This document shows positions 38,131-47,161 of a stretch of DNA of 64,000 bases, piece after piece. The notes under the pieces were generated by a model that was not told the origin of the DNA, did not search any database, and was given only the letters and a program-made list of their open reading frames with translations. This DNA is from Agarivorans aestuarii (GTDB taxonomy: Bacteria; Pseudomonadota; Gammaproteobacteria; Enterobacterales; Celerinatantimonadaceae). The position numbers and the translations under genes are program-made. The first letter of the stretch is position 1. The number at the start of each line of letters is the position of its first letter. The stretch lies in NCBI RefSeq assembly GCF_019670125.1, contig NZ_AP023033.1, positions 3,931,501 through 3,995,500 of the forward strand, written 5' to 3'.

Positions 38131-39312
38131 ATGCAGATCTACGCTCCAAAGTTATATCAAGACAATGGCTCAAAATACGAATCACGTGTAGAGCTAAATG
38201 GAGCTTCAAAGGTACTCTGGTTCAACTTACAAACCGGGAATGCTGAACAATTGAGTACAAGTTGTGATGCAGCCTTAATCGCTTTGCTAATCCCAGCGAT
38301 GCTAAAAGGTCAAGATATAACTATTCATGGACCTTTATCGGAAAAGTTACTTTTTAACGCTCAGGTGCCTCTACAGAGCATCCTTTGCAGCCTTATTCCT
38401 CGGTTAAAAAGAATATCTATAACAGCTACAAACACCTTAAATACCACAACTAGCTCTTCAGGAGTAGCAACAGGCTTCTCGGCAGGAATAGATTCTTACG
38501 CCACCCTTAGTGATTATTATAAGAATAGCGGCCCTAAGCAATTAAGCATATCACACTTGCTTTTTAACAATGTTGGATCACACGGAAAAGAAAAAGCTAA
38601 CAAATTATTCAACTCACGCTTTAAGAAGTTGCACTCAGCAGCTTCTGAGTTAAACCTACCCTTTTTGAAAATAGACTCTAACCTTGAAGAATTTTATGGA
38701 AGAGAGTTAGATTTTCAGCTTACTCATACCATTCGTAATGCATCTGTAGCTCTACTTCTACAACCCATCTTAAAGTTTTATCTATACTCTTCGGCTTATA
38801 GCTACGAGTCATTAAAAGTAGAAGAAACCTACGACATAGCTTTTGCTGACGCTATGATTCTGCCCCTTATTGCAACCGAAAGCTTAACAATGCTGTCAGT
38901 TGGTAGTGAGTATTCAAGAGTAGAAAAGACTTTAAAGGTCTCTAAACTATCTCATAGTTACAAACACTTAGATGTTTGTGTTTTAGTTAAAGAGGAAGCT
39001 CATAACTGCTCTAAATGTTCAAAATGTATGAGAACCCTATTAACGTTAGAATTGAGTGGCAAGCTTCAACACTACTCCGAGGCCTTTGATTTGCCTTGTT
39101 ATTTTGAAAATAAGAACAAATTCATCATTGATATGATTTTTAGTGATGACCCACTACATAAAGAAATAGTACAGTTTGCAAAAAACAAGAAAATTAGCTT
39201 TCCGGTACATTTATACATCTTCGCTATATTCTCTTTATTAAGAAAGTCACTCGCAAGAACAAAGTTTAAAACAAAGAAATTATTAAAAGCAATAATAATT
39301 AAAAGTCATTGA
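38131..39312 (+). CDS. PP-loop ATPase-like protein with CxxCxxC motif (EPS cluster, unknown function)
   Basis: The 393-residue product is not a standard EPS enzyme. Residues about 130-140 (GFSAGIDSYATL) match the SGGxDS pyrophosphatase loop of adenine-nucleotide alpha-hydrolases such as QueC, LarE and asparagine synthetase. Near residue 310 the string NCSKCSKCMRTL supplies three Cys in C-x2-C-x2-C spacing, as in zinc-binding PP-loop enzymes (QueC, WbpG). It could adenylate and amidate or thiolate a sugar or carboxylate. The start at 38131 is chosen for GGAGAG eight bases upstream; earlier TTG (38077) and ATG (38116) lack a good one. Sequence is A+T-rich. Confidence 0.65.
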   Translation: MQIYAPKLYQDNGSKYESRVELNGASKVLWFNLQTGNAEQLSTSCDAALIALLIPAMLKGQDITIHGPLSEKLLFNAQVPLQSILCSLIPRLKRISITATNTLNTTTSSSGVATGFSAGIDSYATLSDYYKNSGPKQLSISHLLFNNVGSHGKEKANKLFNSRFKKLHSAASELNLPFLKIDSNLEEFYGRELDFQLTHTIRNASVALLLQPILKFYLYSSAYSYESLKVEETYDIAFADAMILPLIATESLTMLSVGSEYSRVEKTLKVSKLSHSYKHLDVCVLVKEEAHNCSKCSKCMRTLLTLELSGKLQHYSEAFDLPCYFENKNKFIIDMIFSDDPLHKEIVQFAKNKKISFPVHLYIFAIFSLLRKSLARTKFKTKKLLKAIIIKSH

Positions 39313-39334
39313 AAGCATACACTTAGAGAAAAAA

Positions 39335-40789
39335 ATGAGTAACACCAGTCCCAAAAGCCCCCTAAAACACCAAGTAATTCACTCTCTAAAATGGGTTGCT
39401 GCGGGAAAAATCCTTACTCAAATTCTACGCTGGGTCACTACATTTTGGGTTATAAGGTTACTCACACCTGAAGACTATGCTTTAGTTGCTATGGCTGATG
39501 TACTATCGGGATTCATTGTCCTGATTATAAGCTCTTTATTTAGTTCCGCTATTATTCAGAAAAAAGAACTTACAAACCAGATACTTAGAAAAATGTTTGG
39601 TGCCATAATTTGCGTTCACATTACATTATTCATCCTCCAATTTTTGTTAGCAACTCCTGTTGGAAATTACTACCAATCAGAAGGGGTTACACAAATCCTC
39701 AAGGTGAACGCTTGGTGTTTAGTCATTCTTGCTTTTGAGGTCATCCCAGCAGCTCTACTTGCGAAAAAAATGGACTTTAAGGCGGTCTCTATCATTGAGG
39801 CTGCAAGTAACTCAATCGCTGCAATAGCAACGTTAATATTTGCTCATCTGGGATTTGGGTTCTGGTCAATCATCTATGGGCAAGTGCTATTTACTCTTCT
39901 CAAAACAATATTGACATTTTCATCAAATCCATTTTTCTATTTACCTATTTTTAGTTTTGTAGAAATCAAACCGATGCTAAAATTTGGTGGCAGCCTAAGT
40001 ATATTATCTATGCTTTTTTATGTTTTTCTTCACATGGATATAGTTATTGCTGGCCGGGTAATGAGCCACATTGAAGTTGGCTTGTATGCCGTTGGTTTAC
40101 AGATTGCGATGATGCCGCAGAAAAAAATAATGCCACTGTTAAGGCAAGTTGCTTATCCCGCTTTTTCTACTATCCAAGACAGCCCTATATTAATCAGTAG
40201 TTATGTACTCAAATCGCAGAAACTATGCTTAGCTATCTCCTTACCCATTTTTTGGGGATTAGCCTCAATTGTCGATTCATTAATACCCATAATATTAGGA
40301 GAGAAGTGGATAGGAGCAATCATACCAGCTACTCTTATTCTACTGGTTATGCCATTGAGATTTAGTGAAGAACTTTTTAACCCTGCACTAAAAAGTTTAC
40401 TAAAAATAAGGCATATGTTTATCAATGCAGGGATACTATTGCTTGTAATAACTCCAGCGATACTAATCGGTGTTAATTATGGTTCCAAAGGCTTAGGCAT
40501 AGCATGGGCTTTGGCATTCCCCATAGCTTACACACTAATATCATTTAGAAACTGCCGCGCATTTAATATAAAGATATTGACCTTTTTCAAAGAAATCTCA
40601 AGCCCTTTTGTTGCGGGGTTACTTATGTCTCTAAGCCTAAAGTTATATAGCTCAGAAATAGAATTCAGCTCCAGTATTTTATTATTGCTCACGCAAGTTT
40701 TATTAGGAGCTTTTGTGTATACCACTTGCCTTTGGGTTATAGATAAAAACTTAATCACACAACTTAAAACGCTAAAAAACAATAAATAA
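39335..40789 (+). CDS. Wzx-type oligosaccharide flippase
   Basis: The 484-residue integral-membrane protein has about 12-14 hydrophobic segments and the polysaccharide-synthase/MOP-superfamily opening (HSLKWVAAGKILTQILRWVTT, then WVIRLLTPEDYALVAMADVL). It should flip undecaprenyl-linked repeat units to the periplasm. It lies 22 bases after the PP-loop gene on the same strand, so the two form an operon. It is convergent with the sulfotransferase gene, and no terminator is visible in the 17-base gap. Confidence 0.92.
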   Translation: MSNTSPKSPLKHQVIHSLKWVAAGKILTQILRWVTTFWVIRLLTPEDYALVAMADVLSGFIVLIISSLFSSAIIQKKELTNQILRKMFGAIICVHITLFILQFLLATPVGNYYQSEGVTQILKVNAWCLVILAFEVIPAALLAKKMDFKAVSIIEAASNSIAAIATLIFAHLGFGFWSIIYGQVLFTLLKTILTFSSNPFFYLPIFSFVEIKPMLKFGGSLSILSMLFYVFLHMDIVIAGRVMSHIEVGLYAVGLQIAMMPQKKIMPLLRQVAYPAFSTIQDSPILISSYVLKSQKLCLAISLPIFWGLASIVDSLIPIILGEKWIGAIIPATLILLVMPLRFSEELFNPALKSLLKIRHMFINAGILLLVITPAILIGVNYGSKGLGIAWALAFPIAYTLISFRNCRAFNIKILTFFKEISSPFVAGLLMSLSLKLYSSEIEFSSSILLLLTQVLLGAFVYTTCLWVIDKNLITQLKTLKNNK

Positions 40790-40806
40790 GTAATTTACAC
40801 CTTTTG

Positions 40807-41727
40807 CTATTTTAGTTTTTTTTCAATAACCCTTAATGGCCAAGATAGCTTCCAGCTAATAGACTGATAAGCTTCCTCGAATAAGCAGCGAAAGTGGGTT
40901 TCCGAGGCTTGAACTTTTTCCAGGTGCTCTATTAACACTACAGGAAACTTATCTAAATATTCGTTGTATTCGCATTCAAGCGCTTCAACTGAAAATTTAT
41001 CATCGCTCAAAATAGCCACATAGAGCTTTTGAGCTAGCTGTTCCAGATACCCTTTTCTACTACTATTACTTGCTACCTGTTTCCTCAATTTTTTTTCAAT
41101 AAAGCTTGAATTAGAAGCAGATTCCAAACTTAAATGAAAACGATCAGATATTTTTTCTCTCACCGACTCAGGAGAGTTAAGCAACTCATTGAAGTCAATA
41201 ATTAGTCGATTAGACTCACATGTGTTAAGAAAGGCCGAAAAGTTATAATTGAGCCATAGCATCAAACCTTTCTCTTTAGAAAAACCATCTCGCTTCATAA
41301 GTGATGCAGCAACCTCTTCAGGATTACGCACCATTAGTAAATAATTAACGTCGCAGTTAACGTTTTTTAATACGCGCAACCAAAATGGTAATAAAACAGA
41401 AACTCTAGGGTCCTTCATGCCCCAAACCTTCGATGAAGCATACTCACTATCAATTAGGTCCGTAGCCATTTTATAATAATCTTCTTCAACTGGAGATTGA
41501 CTTTTAAGAGTACCTAAAGGATTATCCCAGGATGAAACTTGGTGGTCGAGCAACTCTTCATTTAGCTCTACCAAGCGGGAATTTTCCCAAAAGCCTTTAT
41601 CATTCACCCCTGCTTGTGCCTTAAAAAGGTGTTTTCCCATGAACACTCCAAACTGAGCTAACTCACCCGATAAAGCAGAAGTTCCACTTCGATGCATTCC
41701 AATAACAATAACCGCTTTACTTAACAT
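40807..41727 (-). CDS. PAPS-dependent sulfotransferase
   Basis: The 306-residue protein starts with the 5'-phosphosulfate-binding loop VIVIGMHRSGTSALSG, characteristic of bacterial sulfotransferase_3-type enzymes. VWGMKDPRVSVLLPFW is the second conserved element (3'-phosphate region). No membrane segment is seen. It should transfer sulfate from PAPS to a sugar or a lipid-linked intermediate of the EPS; the acceptor is unknown. PAPS also feeds the cysH route encoded in this window, although sulfate-activation genes (cysDNC) are not here. Confidence 0.85.
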   Translation of the reverse strand: MLSKAVIVIGMHRSGTSALSGELAQFGVFMGKHLFKAQAGVNDKGFWENSRLVELNEELLDHQVSSWDNPLGTLKSQSPVEEDYYKMATDLIDSEYASSKVWGMKDPRVSVLLPFWLRVLKNVNCDVNYLLMVRNPEEVAASLMKRDGFSKEKGLMLWLNYNFSAFLNTCESNRLIIDFNELLNSPESVREKISDRFHLSLESASNSSFIEKKLRKQVASNSSRKGYLEQLAQKLYVAILSDDKFSVEALECEYNEYLDKFPVVLIEHLEKVQASETHFRCLFEEAYQSISWKLSWPLRVIEKKLK

Positions 41728-41771
41728 TTTAATCCTTTTGAATAAAACAAATAATTACAAACCTACTAAAA

Positions 41772-42698
41772 TTAAAAATTGATACTTCGTTTAATTTTCT
41801 GCAATGTATAAAGAATAAATGAAGGCATGAGAGAAAATGTCAAAGATTTTAATTTTAACTGGGGAGAGGGCGCTAATTTATTAGCTAGTGAATACGCTTC
41901 AGCTGCTAAGGTAAACTCACCGGAATAAACAAAATTTTTAGCATAACGGCAATGAATTTTAGCTTCTACATTTCCAAAATCAACAAACGAAAAACCCTGA
42001 CAATAGTTTTTTCTGATTTTTTCAATGCAAACTTTTTCTGCGGCATACATCTTGCGGTCATTTAACGAGTAGTTATCTTGATCAATAATATGAGTGGCTA
42101 ATGGCCTATCTACACACGCAAACTCACAAATCAAAGAAAGCTTTAACCATAAATGCCAATCATCAACGCCCATAAGGTTAAAATCTGCATCAAAAAAACC
42201 CACCTCTTCTAATAGGGCCTTTCTTACAATGCCTGTACAGCAAACAATAAAGTTTTCTTGAATTAGAAAGGGAGCAACATTACCACTAAAGTTAGCTAAT
42301 GATGGAGACTTCTTATTATACTGTCGCAAATCAACAAAAGCTCTACTATAGACAACCCCAATCTCATTTTTTGAAAATAGGGGAACCTGTAACTCTAACT
42401 TATCCTGCTCCCATAAATCATCTTGATCACAGAAAGCAACTAGCTCTCCCTTTGCGTGGCTAATACCATGGTTCCTCGCATCAGCTACGCCTCCATTAGC
42501 TTTACTAAAAGACCTTACATTTAAAAACTGTTGCGCAAGCTGTTCTATGATTAACTTAGATGAGTCTTTTGAACCATCATTCACCAGTATAATCTCAATG
42601 TTTTTATAGGTCTGTTTCAATAAAGAGTCGACTGTATTATCTATGTAATCCTCACCATTATATACAGGAACAACTATTGAAACTAAAGGGTTTACCAT
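41772..42698 (-). CDS. GT2-family glycosyltransferase
   Basis: The 308-residue product is a cytosolic GT-A enzyme: VSIVVPVYNGEDYIDNTVDSL at the start, ILVNDGSKDSS for the nucleotide site and AFCDQDDLWEQDKLELQ for the DxD-like metal site. No membrane anchor is present. ATG at 42698 is chosen over 42737 because GGAG lies six bases upstream and the product then begins MVNPLVSIVVP as in relatives. The sugar donor is unknown. Confidence 0.88.
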   Translation of the reverse strand: MVNPLVSIVVPVYNGEDYIDNTVDSLLKQTYKNIEIILVNDGSKDSSKLIIEQLAQQFLNVRSFSKANGGVADARNHGISHAKGELVAFCDQDDLWEQDKLELQVPLFSKNEIGVVYSRAFVDLRQYNKKSPSLANFSGNVAPFLIQENFIVCCTGIVRKALLEEVGFFDADFNLMGVDDWHLWLKLSLICEFACVDRPLATHIIDQDNYSLNDRKMYAAEKVCIEKIRKNYCQGFSFVDFGNVEAKIHCRYAKNFVYSGEFTLAAEAYSLANKLAPSPQLKLKSLTFSLMPSFILYTLQKIKRSINF

Positions 42699-42824
42699 GA
42701 AGTACTCCATTACCATACTCGCCACCAGAGGTGACATGCTCTAAAAAACAACTTTTATTAAAACTCCATTCAACAAAAATCACTTAGTTTAACTAGTATC
42801 ATTGATTTAATAATCAATTTATTA

Positions 42825-43691
42825 TTATAAAGATTTAATCAAGGCTTTAAGTAATATAAAACAAGTACTCAATCTAAACTTAAGCGCTAATGAGCGAACA
42901 CATACACCTATGGCTTCCTTAGGCTTAGATCGCCAAATCAGGTCTTTTCCCCAGTCTGCAAGAACTTTGGCTTTTACCTGTCTTGCCAAACGCTCCCACT
43001 CTACTTTGTGGTCGGATTGACGAGAAATAAAACGGTCTACTACGACTAAATTATCTTGATAGGAATTTGGTAAGTCACCTAAACTTCCTTCCACATCTCC
43101 TCTCAATACTAGGCACTTATCAATCTCGCCAATAACCCCACACTCAGCAATACGCAAACACAAATCGACATCTTCAGCGGTAGTCAGCTCGGCATCAAAA
43201 AAGCCGACCTTTTGTAAAGTGGGCCTCCTAACGATCAAGGACGAAGTTGCACAATATGGGGACAAGAAAAACTCTTGTAAGTTTTTACTCGTGAAAGTCA
43301 CTGGCTCGCTACCTAAAGATACATCCACTACTTGGGTCGAAAACTCCGAGTAACAAGCAAGCCAATCGGTGTGATTTCTTAATGCGTTGACTTGTATTTC
43401 TAGCTTCTTGGGGTGCCATTCATCATCAGCATCAAGAAAGGCAATAAACTCGCCAGTGGCACATTCTATACCTGCATTTCTAGCTTTAGAAGCCCCACCG
43501 TTCACCTGAGGAATAAGCGTGATTGAGTCACTGTATGCCGCTAAGCAGTCGGAGGTATTATCTGTAGAACCATCATCTACTACAATAATCTGAAAATTTG
43601 TATAGCTTTGACCAAGAACTGAATCTATTGCCTTAGTGACAAGAGATGCAGAATTGTAGGTAGGTATTATTACACTTACCGAAACCGTCAT
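42825..43691 (-). CDS. GT2-family glycosyltransferase
   Basis: The 288-residue GT-A enzyme has the same order of motifs as the neighbouring GT2 (SVIIPTYNSASLVTKAIDSVL, VVDDGSTDNTSD, AFLDADDEWHPKKLEIQ), but the two are clearly diverged. The acceptor-side Cys and His residues give no hint of the sugar. It lies five bases after the pyruvyltransferase-type gene, in the same operon. Confidence 0.88.
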   Translation of the reverse strand: MTVSVSVIIPTYNSASLVTKAIDSVLGQSYTNFQIIVVDDGSTDNTSDCLAAYSDSITLIPQVNGGASKARNAGIECATGEFIAFLDADDEWHPKKLEIQVNALRNHTDWLACYSEFSTQVVDVSLGSEPVTFTSKNLQEFFLSPYCATSSLIVRRPTLQKVGFFDAELTTAEDVDLCLRIAECGVIGEIDKCLVLRGDVEGSLGDLPNSYQDNLVVVDRFISRQSDHKVEWERLARQVKAKVLADWGKDLIWRSKPKEAIGVCVRSLALKFRLSTCFILLKALIKSL

Positions 43692-43695
43692 ATAC

Positions 43696-44589
43696 TTATC
43701 CCTTATTCATTAAGGCCTCGACACTCTGGTTGAGACGAGTAATAAGACCATTTTGAATAACATCACAACTGAGCAAACCTTCTGTATTTTTAGCAATCGC
43801 GCTTAACTTTTCGCATACCTCAGAGCGAACTGCTGGATTTGAGTTACGCGCTTTAGGTTTATACCAATGCTCTCCAAGCCCCACACTCTGTAGCCGCCTT
43901 TTTAACTCATCTTTTAGCATTAGGGTAGGGCTTTTATATTTACTATAAAAATAATGTGGTAGTAGTGCCGGCTGATACTGCATGTCAACCGTTGATAACC
44001 AATCCTGCCACTTAACCTGATTAACATGCTCACCTAAAATGACCGCCTTCCAAGGAAGGCGCAGGGCGTCGGCCACAATGGCGCCATGCATCGCTTCCGT
44101 TAGTATTAAACGGCATTGAGCCATCTCCGCAAATACTTTATCAACAGGCCACTCTGGCGAAATGAACCTAAAACTGCAGGCTTGAGCTATATTTTCCCAA
44201 TCTGCAGTGCGACAACTTGCATAGTGAGGCATAAACCCAATATCACCGTTTTCTTTATGAACCGGTTCCATCACATTGCGCAGCAATAAGGCTGAGTCCG
44301 TCACAATGGTACTGGGATCAAGATTTAAAGCTTTAGCACTATAAGGGCCCCGCACGGCGTGTACCTTCCACTTATCGGTAACCGCTGGTAGTTGACCATA
44401 GCCAACACCAGAACCAACAATGTGTAAGGTTTTGTCACTAGGTAAACGATGATTTAATAAAGTCCCGATACCAACCAACAGTTCAGAAGACTCTTCGTCA
44501 ATAAAACCAGGTATTAGCTGAGGCCATAACCATGGGTTAAGGTCATCGCCAAAATTACCTACTTCATCTTGGTAATAATATAATTTCAT
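43696..44589 (-). CDS. Polysaccharide pyruvyl transferase family protein
   Basis: The 297-residue product belongs to the pyruvyl-transferase family (EpsI/CsaB-like). It opens with the family string YYYQDEVGNFGDDLNPWLWP, followed by LLVGIGTLLNH and the GSGVGYGQLP loop. Near residue 165 it has LILTEAMHGAIVADALRLPW, the conserved His-containing donor site. It should add ketal-linked pyruvate from phosphoenolpyruvate to an EPS sugar, creating a negative charge. It sits between the polymerase/ligase gene and the GT2 genes. Confidence 0.88.
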   Translation of the reverse strand: MKLYYYQDEVGNFGDDLNPWLWPQLIPGFIDEESSELLVGIGTLLNHRLPSDKTLHIVGSGVGYGQLPAVTDKWKVHAVRGPYSAKALNLDPSTIVTDSALLLRNVMEPVHKENGDIGFMPHYASCRTADWENIAQACSFRFISPEWPVDKVFAEMAQCRLILTEAMHGAIVADALRLPWKAVILGEHVNQVKWQDWLSTVDMQYQPALLPHYFYSKYKSPTLMLKDELKRRLQSVGLGEHWYKPKARNSNPAVRSEVCEKLSAIAKNTEGLLSCDVIQNGLITRLNQSVEALMNKG

Positions 44590-44616
44590 TTGTACAGCCT
44601 AATACTTATTAATATG

Positions 44617-46011
44617 TTACAACCCAACCTTTAGAGCCATATAAACAACTAATATTATGACCCAAGCAAAACCAATAGCCCTCCAAACATTAGTAGCAGA
44701 GACCAGCTCGAGCACTAACGGATTTAACTTAGTTATTCGAGTAAATGAGGCAATTTGCATCCCCATGAAAATAAATAGCAATAAAGTGAACTGCCGACTA
44801 AGAAAAAAAGCTGTAATAAGAAACCCTACCATTGAAAAGAACAAAGTATTGCTGATTATGAGTTCTTCTTTAAGTAGGTCTTCATTACCCTCAGCATTGG
44901 AACTCTTAAGTTTTAAATATTCAGTTTTTTTCAACAATGCATAGCCAATGTACATAGTAAGCATCAAGGTCCCACCCCATAGAGAATACCCAATAACTCC
45001 CAATTCACCGGCTACATGAATATATGAGTTATGGGCAACCTTACCGTGAACATCTCTAAAGTTCCCCATTCCTACACCTAACACAGGGTTATGAAGTAGC
45101 ATAAGTACACCATCATACCAAGCATCCAGTCGCCCCCTAGCAGAGGCTTCTTGTGAAGATAGTCCTCCAAAGGAGGCAAGCAACGTAGCAACTACTGGAG
45201 CAAGAAAAGAAGCAATTATCACCAATTTCGTGCCTGCTTTTTTCAAAAAGAAATACACAGAAATCAACCCTAATGCGCCAAGCAAGGTCCCACGGGAGCC
45301 AGTCATGTAAATACCATATAACAAAGCAATGAAAATACTTAAAGCAACTACTTTTTTAACAAAACCTCCTTTCTGATAGAGCAGGCCAACGAATGGAATA
45401 TTCATCACCAAGAACATACCCAAATCATTTGGATCATTAAAAAAGCCTAAATAACTAATTCGCATTTCTTCCTTGCCAACAGTTATGCTACCTCCTATAC
45501 CTGTACCATAGACACCATTAAAGTTGCTTTGCTGTATGTGTCCATTCATAACCATCCCCAAAGCTGCAACAATAGACACTGCCATCAACAGTCGCTGTCG
45601 ACCACTAGAAGTAATCAGTACACTGTATAAAAACATGGGCAGAATCGAAGCAACAAATAGATGCTGTGCTTGATATATCCCACCAGTCCCCCAACCATTA
45701 GCAAATGCCGAAACCATAATCAAAGGAGTTAGCCCAAGTAACAAATAATGTTGTGGATATAACTTAAATGGCCTCAATGTAAATAAAGTAAAGATAAAGG
45801 AGAAAATGGCAAATATCTTAATTACTATATATTGAGAAGTTTCAACAGAGAACTCATGCGGCCTGATAAAAACCGCAACTGTGTATAGGAAAAGAAAGAA
45901 AAAACCCAAAGGAGCATTCTTTTCTTTAATTGGAAATTTTTGCCCTCTACTAAGAGAACCCTTCGTTTCTAAAGGATTTTGTCGACGAGCTTGAATAGTC
46001 TTATCCTCCAA
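44617..46011 (-). CDS. Wzy/O-antigen ligase-like membrane protein (exosortase A-associated type)
   Basis: The 464-residue membrane protein has about 10-12 hydrophobic segments and a periplasmic loop with GFFNDPNDLGMFL, TGSRGTLLGALG and GVGMGNFRDVHGKVAHNSYIH, the last in the Wzy_C/O-antigen ligase pattern. Such proteins in exosortase loci are called probable O-glycosylation ligases or polymerases. The start is TTG at 46011 with GGAGG inside codons 1-3, while ATT at 45996 lies after GGAGG; the true start is therefore uncertain. It overlaps the FemAB-like gene by 43 bases. Confidence 0.8.
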   Translation of the reverse strand: MEDKTIQARRQNPLETKGSLSRGQKFPIKEKNAPLGFFFLFLYTVAVFIRPHEFSVETSQYIVIKIFAIFSFIFTLFTLRPFKLYPQHYLLLGLTPLIMVSAFANGWGTGGIYQAQHLFVASILPMFLYSVLITSSGRQRLLMAVSIVAALGMVMNGHIQQSNFNGVYGTGIGGSITVGKEEMRISYLGFFNDPNDLGMFLVMNIPFVGLLYQKGGFVKKVVALSIFIALLYGIYMTGSRGTLLGALGLISVYFFLKKAGTKLVIIASFLAPVVATLLASFGGLSSQEASARGRLDAWYDGVLMLLHNPVLGVGMGNFRDVHGKVAHNSYIHVAGELGVIGYSLWGGTLMLTMYIGYALLKKTEYLKLKSSNAEGNEDLLKEELIISNTLFFSMVGFLITAFFLSRQFTLLLFIFMGMQIASFTRITKLNPLVLELVSATNVWRAIGFAWVIILVVYMALKVGL

Positions 46012-47024
46012 GGGGAATTAATCAGCGACAGATTAACCAAGTTGGTTTCATCACATGAAAACTTTGCTTTATAGCTTTGTGCAGTAGCACCCATCATAAA
46101 GTCATAAAGCACGGCTTTGCTGTTCAAAATACTCCATACATGAAGCGCAAATCCCGGCGAGTATTGAGAGCAGTGTTTGTCATCCCAACCTGATTGATAA
46201 AAATGCAGTTGCTGCCCCTCTAACAAATAGAAATTTAAAGCTAAAGGCTGCTGGTCAATAAATACACCGCTCATAGCTACTGAATTTGGATGCTGCTGGC
46301 GGAACTGCTGATGAAACTGCATAAAGCTTTGCTCAGCAAAGGCTCCTAGTTTGCCCTTGCTCTGCCACCTAGCTTGATGAAACTCCACCATATGCGGCCA
46401 ATACTGCTCAATTTCAGATTGTGTTAACCACTTAAATTCGGCCCCTTTTGCCACTAAAGCTTTTTCAGCTCTGCGCCACTGTGAGCGAGCATTGCGACTA
46501 AGCTGCTTTATCGACCACTGGTCTGGCTTTAAAGAATAACGGCAAGCTTGAACTGACTGAGCATGAGGCAAGCGCATAACGAGCCTATGTAAAATACTCT
46601 GCTCGATTACAGCGCGGGCAGCAAACACATCAAACTTAAGTTTAGTTAGCCACAGGGCCAAGGTCTTGGACGCTTCATCCAGATAATCATTAATCACCAA
46701 TACATCCGGATATTCAGAGGCTACCTCTGCTTGTTCTGGCTCACCTTGGCCGAGCAAAAACAGCTGTTTTATCCCCAAGAACTTTGCGCTGCGCCGGGTA
46801 TAAAAAGGGGCTAAAACCACTAGTTTTTCATTAGCAAATCCAGCCATGCAATAAAGCTCACAATGTTCATCCCAAAACTGCTTACTCCAGAGAGCTAGCC
46901 AATTAGGGCAGTTAAACAACTCTGCTTGGCATGCTTTTCCCAGCACTCGCCATTGCTCTTCTAAAGCAAAAAGTTGGTCTAGTGAACGAATTTCTCGCCA
47001 ATCTAAAGCTTCAACACTGCTCAT
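45969..47024 (-). CDS. FemAB/BioF2-like GNAT acetyltransferase
   Basis: The 351-residue protein has the two-lobed GNAT architecture of the acetyltransferase_6 (FemAB/BioF2-like) group, common beside exosortase A. Residues about 195-310 show the second lobe (WPHMVEFHQARWQSKGKLGAF, then SVAMSGVFIDQQPLALNFYLLEG and the YSPGFALHVWSI strand). The N-terminal lobe runs from residue 15 to about 170. It may transfer an acyl or aminoacyl group to a nucleotide sugar. An AAATGA junction couples it to a possible short ORF upstream. Confidence 0.78.
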   Translation of the reverse strand: MSSVEALDWREIRSLDQLFALEEQWRVLGKACQAELFNCPNWLALWSKQFWDEHCELYCMAGFANEKLVVLAPFYTRRSAKFLGIKQLFLLGQGEPEQAEVASEYPDVLVINDYLDEASKTLALWLTKLKFDVFAARAVIEQSILHRLVMRLPHAQSVQACRYSLKPDQWSIKQLSRNARSQWRRAEKALVAKGAEFKWLTQSEIEQYWPHMVEFHQARWQSKGKLGAFAEQSFMQFHQQFRQQHPNSVAMSGVFIDQQPLALNFYLLEGQQLHFYQSGWDDKHCSQYSPGFALHVWSILNSKAVLYDFMMGATAQSYKAKFSCDETNLVNLSLINSPWRIRLFKLVDKIL

Positions 47025-47161
47025 TTGGATACGCTAAACAATCCCAGTAAACGACTCAAAATAAGGAAAACCAGCAGATAAACTACTGCTGGTTTCCAAA
47101 GCTTAACCTTTTCTTCCTTAAAAAGATCTTCAGCGCTGTCAATCTGCTGCTTTAGTTCGCT
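47021..47161 (-). other. Start-less 46-codon open frame with one membrane segment
   Basis: Between the epimerase and the FemAB-like gene the minus strand holds an open frame with no ATG, GTG or TTG before its hydrophobic stretch. It reads [20 protein letters not shown], then about 20 hydrophobic residues (PAVVYLLVFLILSRLLGLF) and SVSK. It ends in ATGA overlapping the next start. ATT at 47143 is the only near-cognate start. It could be a microprotein with an unusual start, a frameshift extension of the epimerase, or chance. Confidence 0.3.
47068..47095 (-). terminator. Terminator-like hairpin before the FemAB-like gene
   Basis: AAACCAGCAG pairs with CTGCTGGTTT (10 bp, eight-base loop), followed on the minus strand by TTTTCC. 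It is the only intergenic hairpin of this shape within the operon, so it may attenuate read-through from the tviB/tviC pair. Confidence 0.55.
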
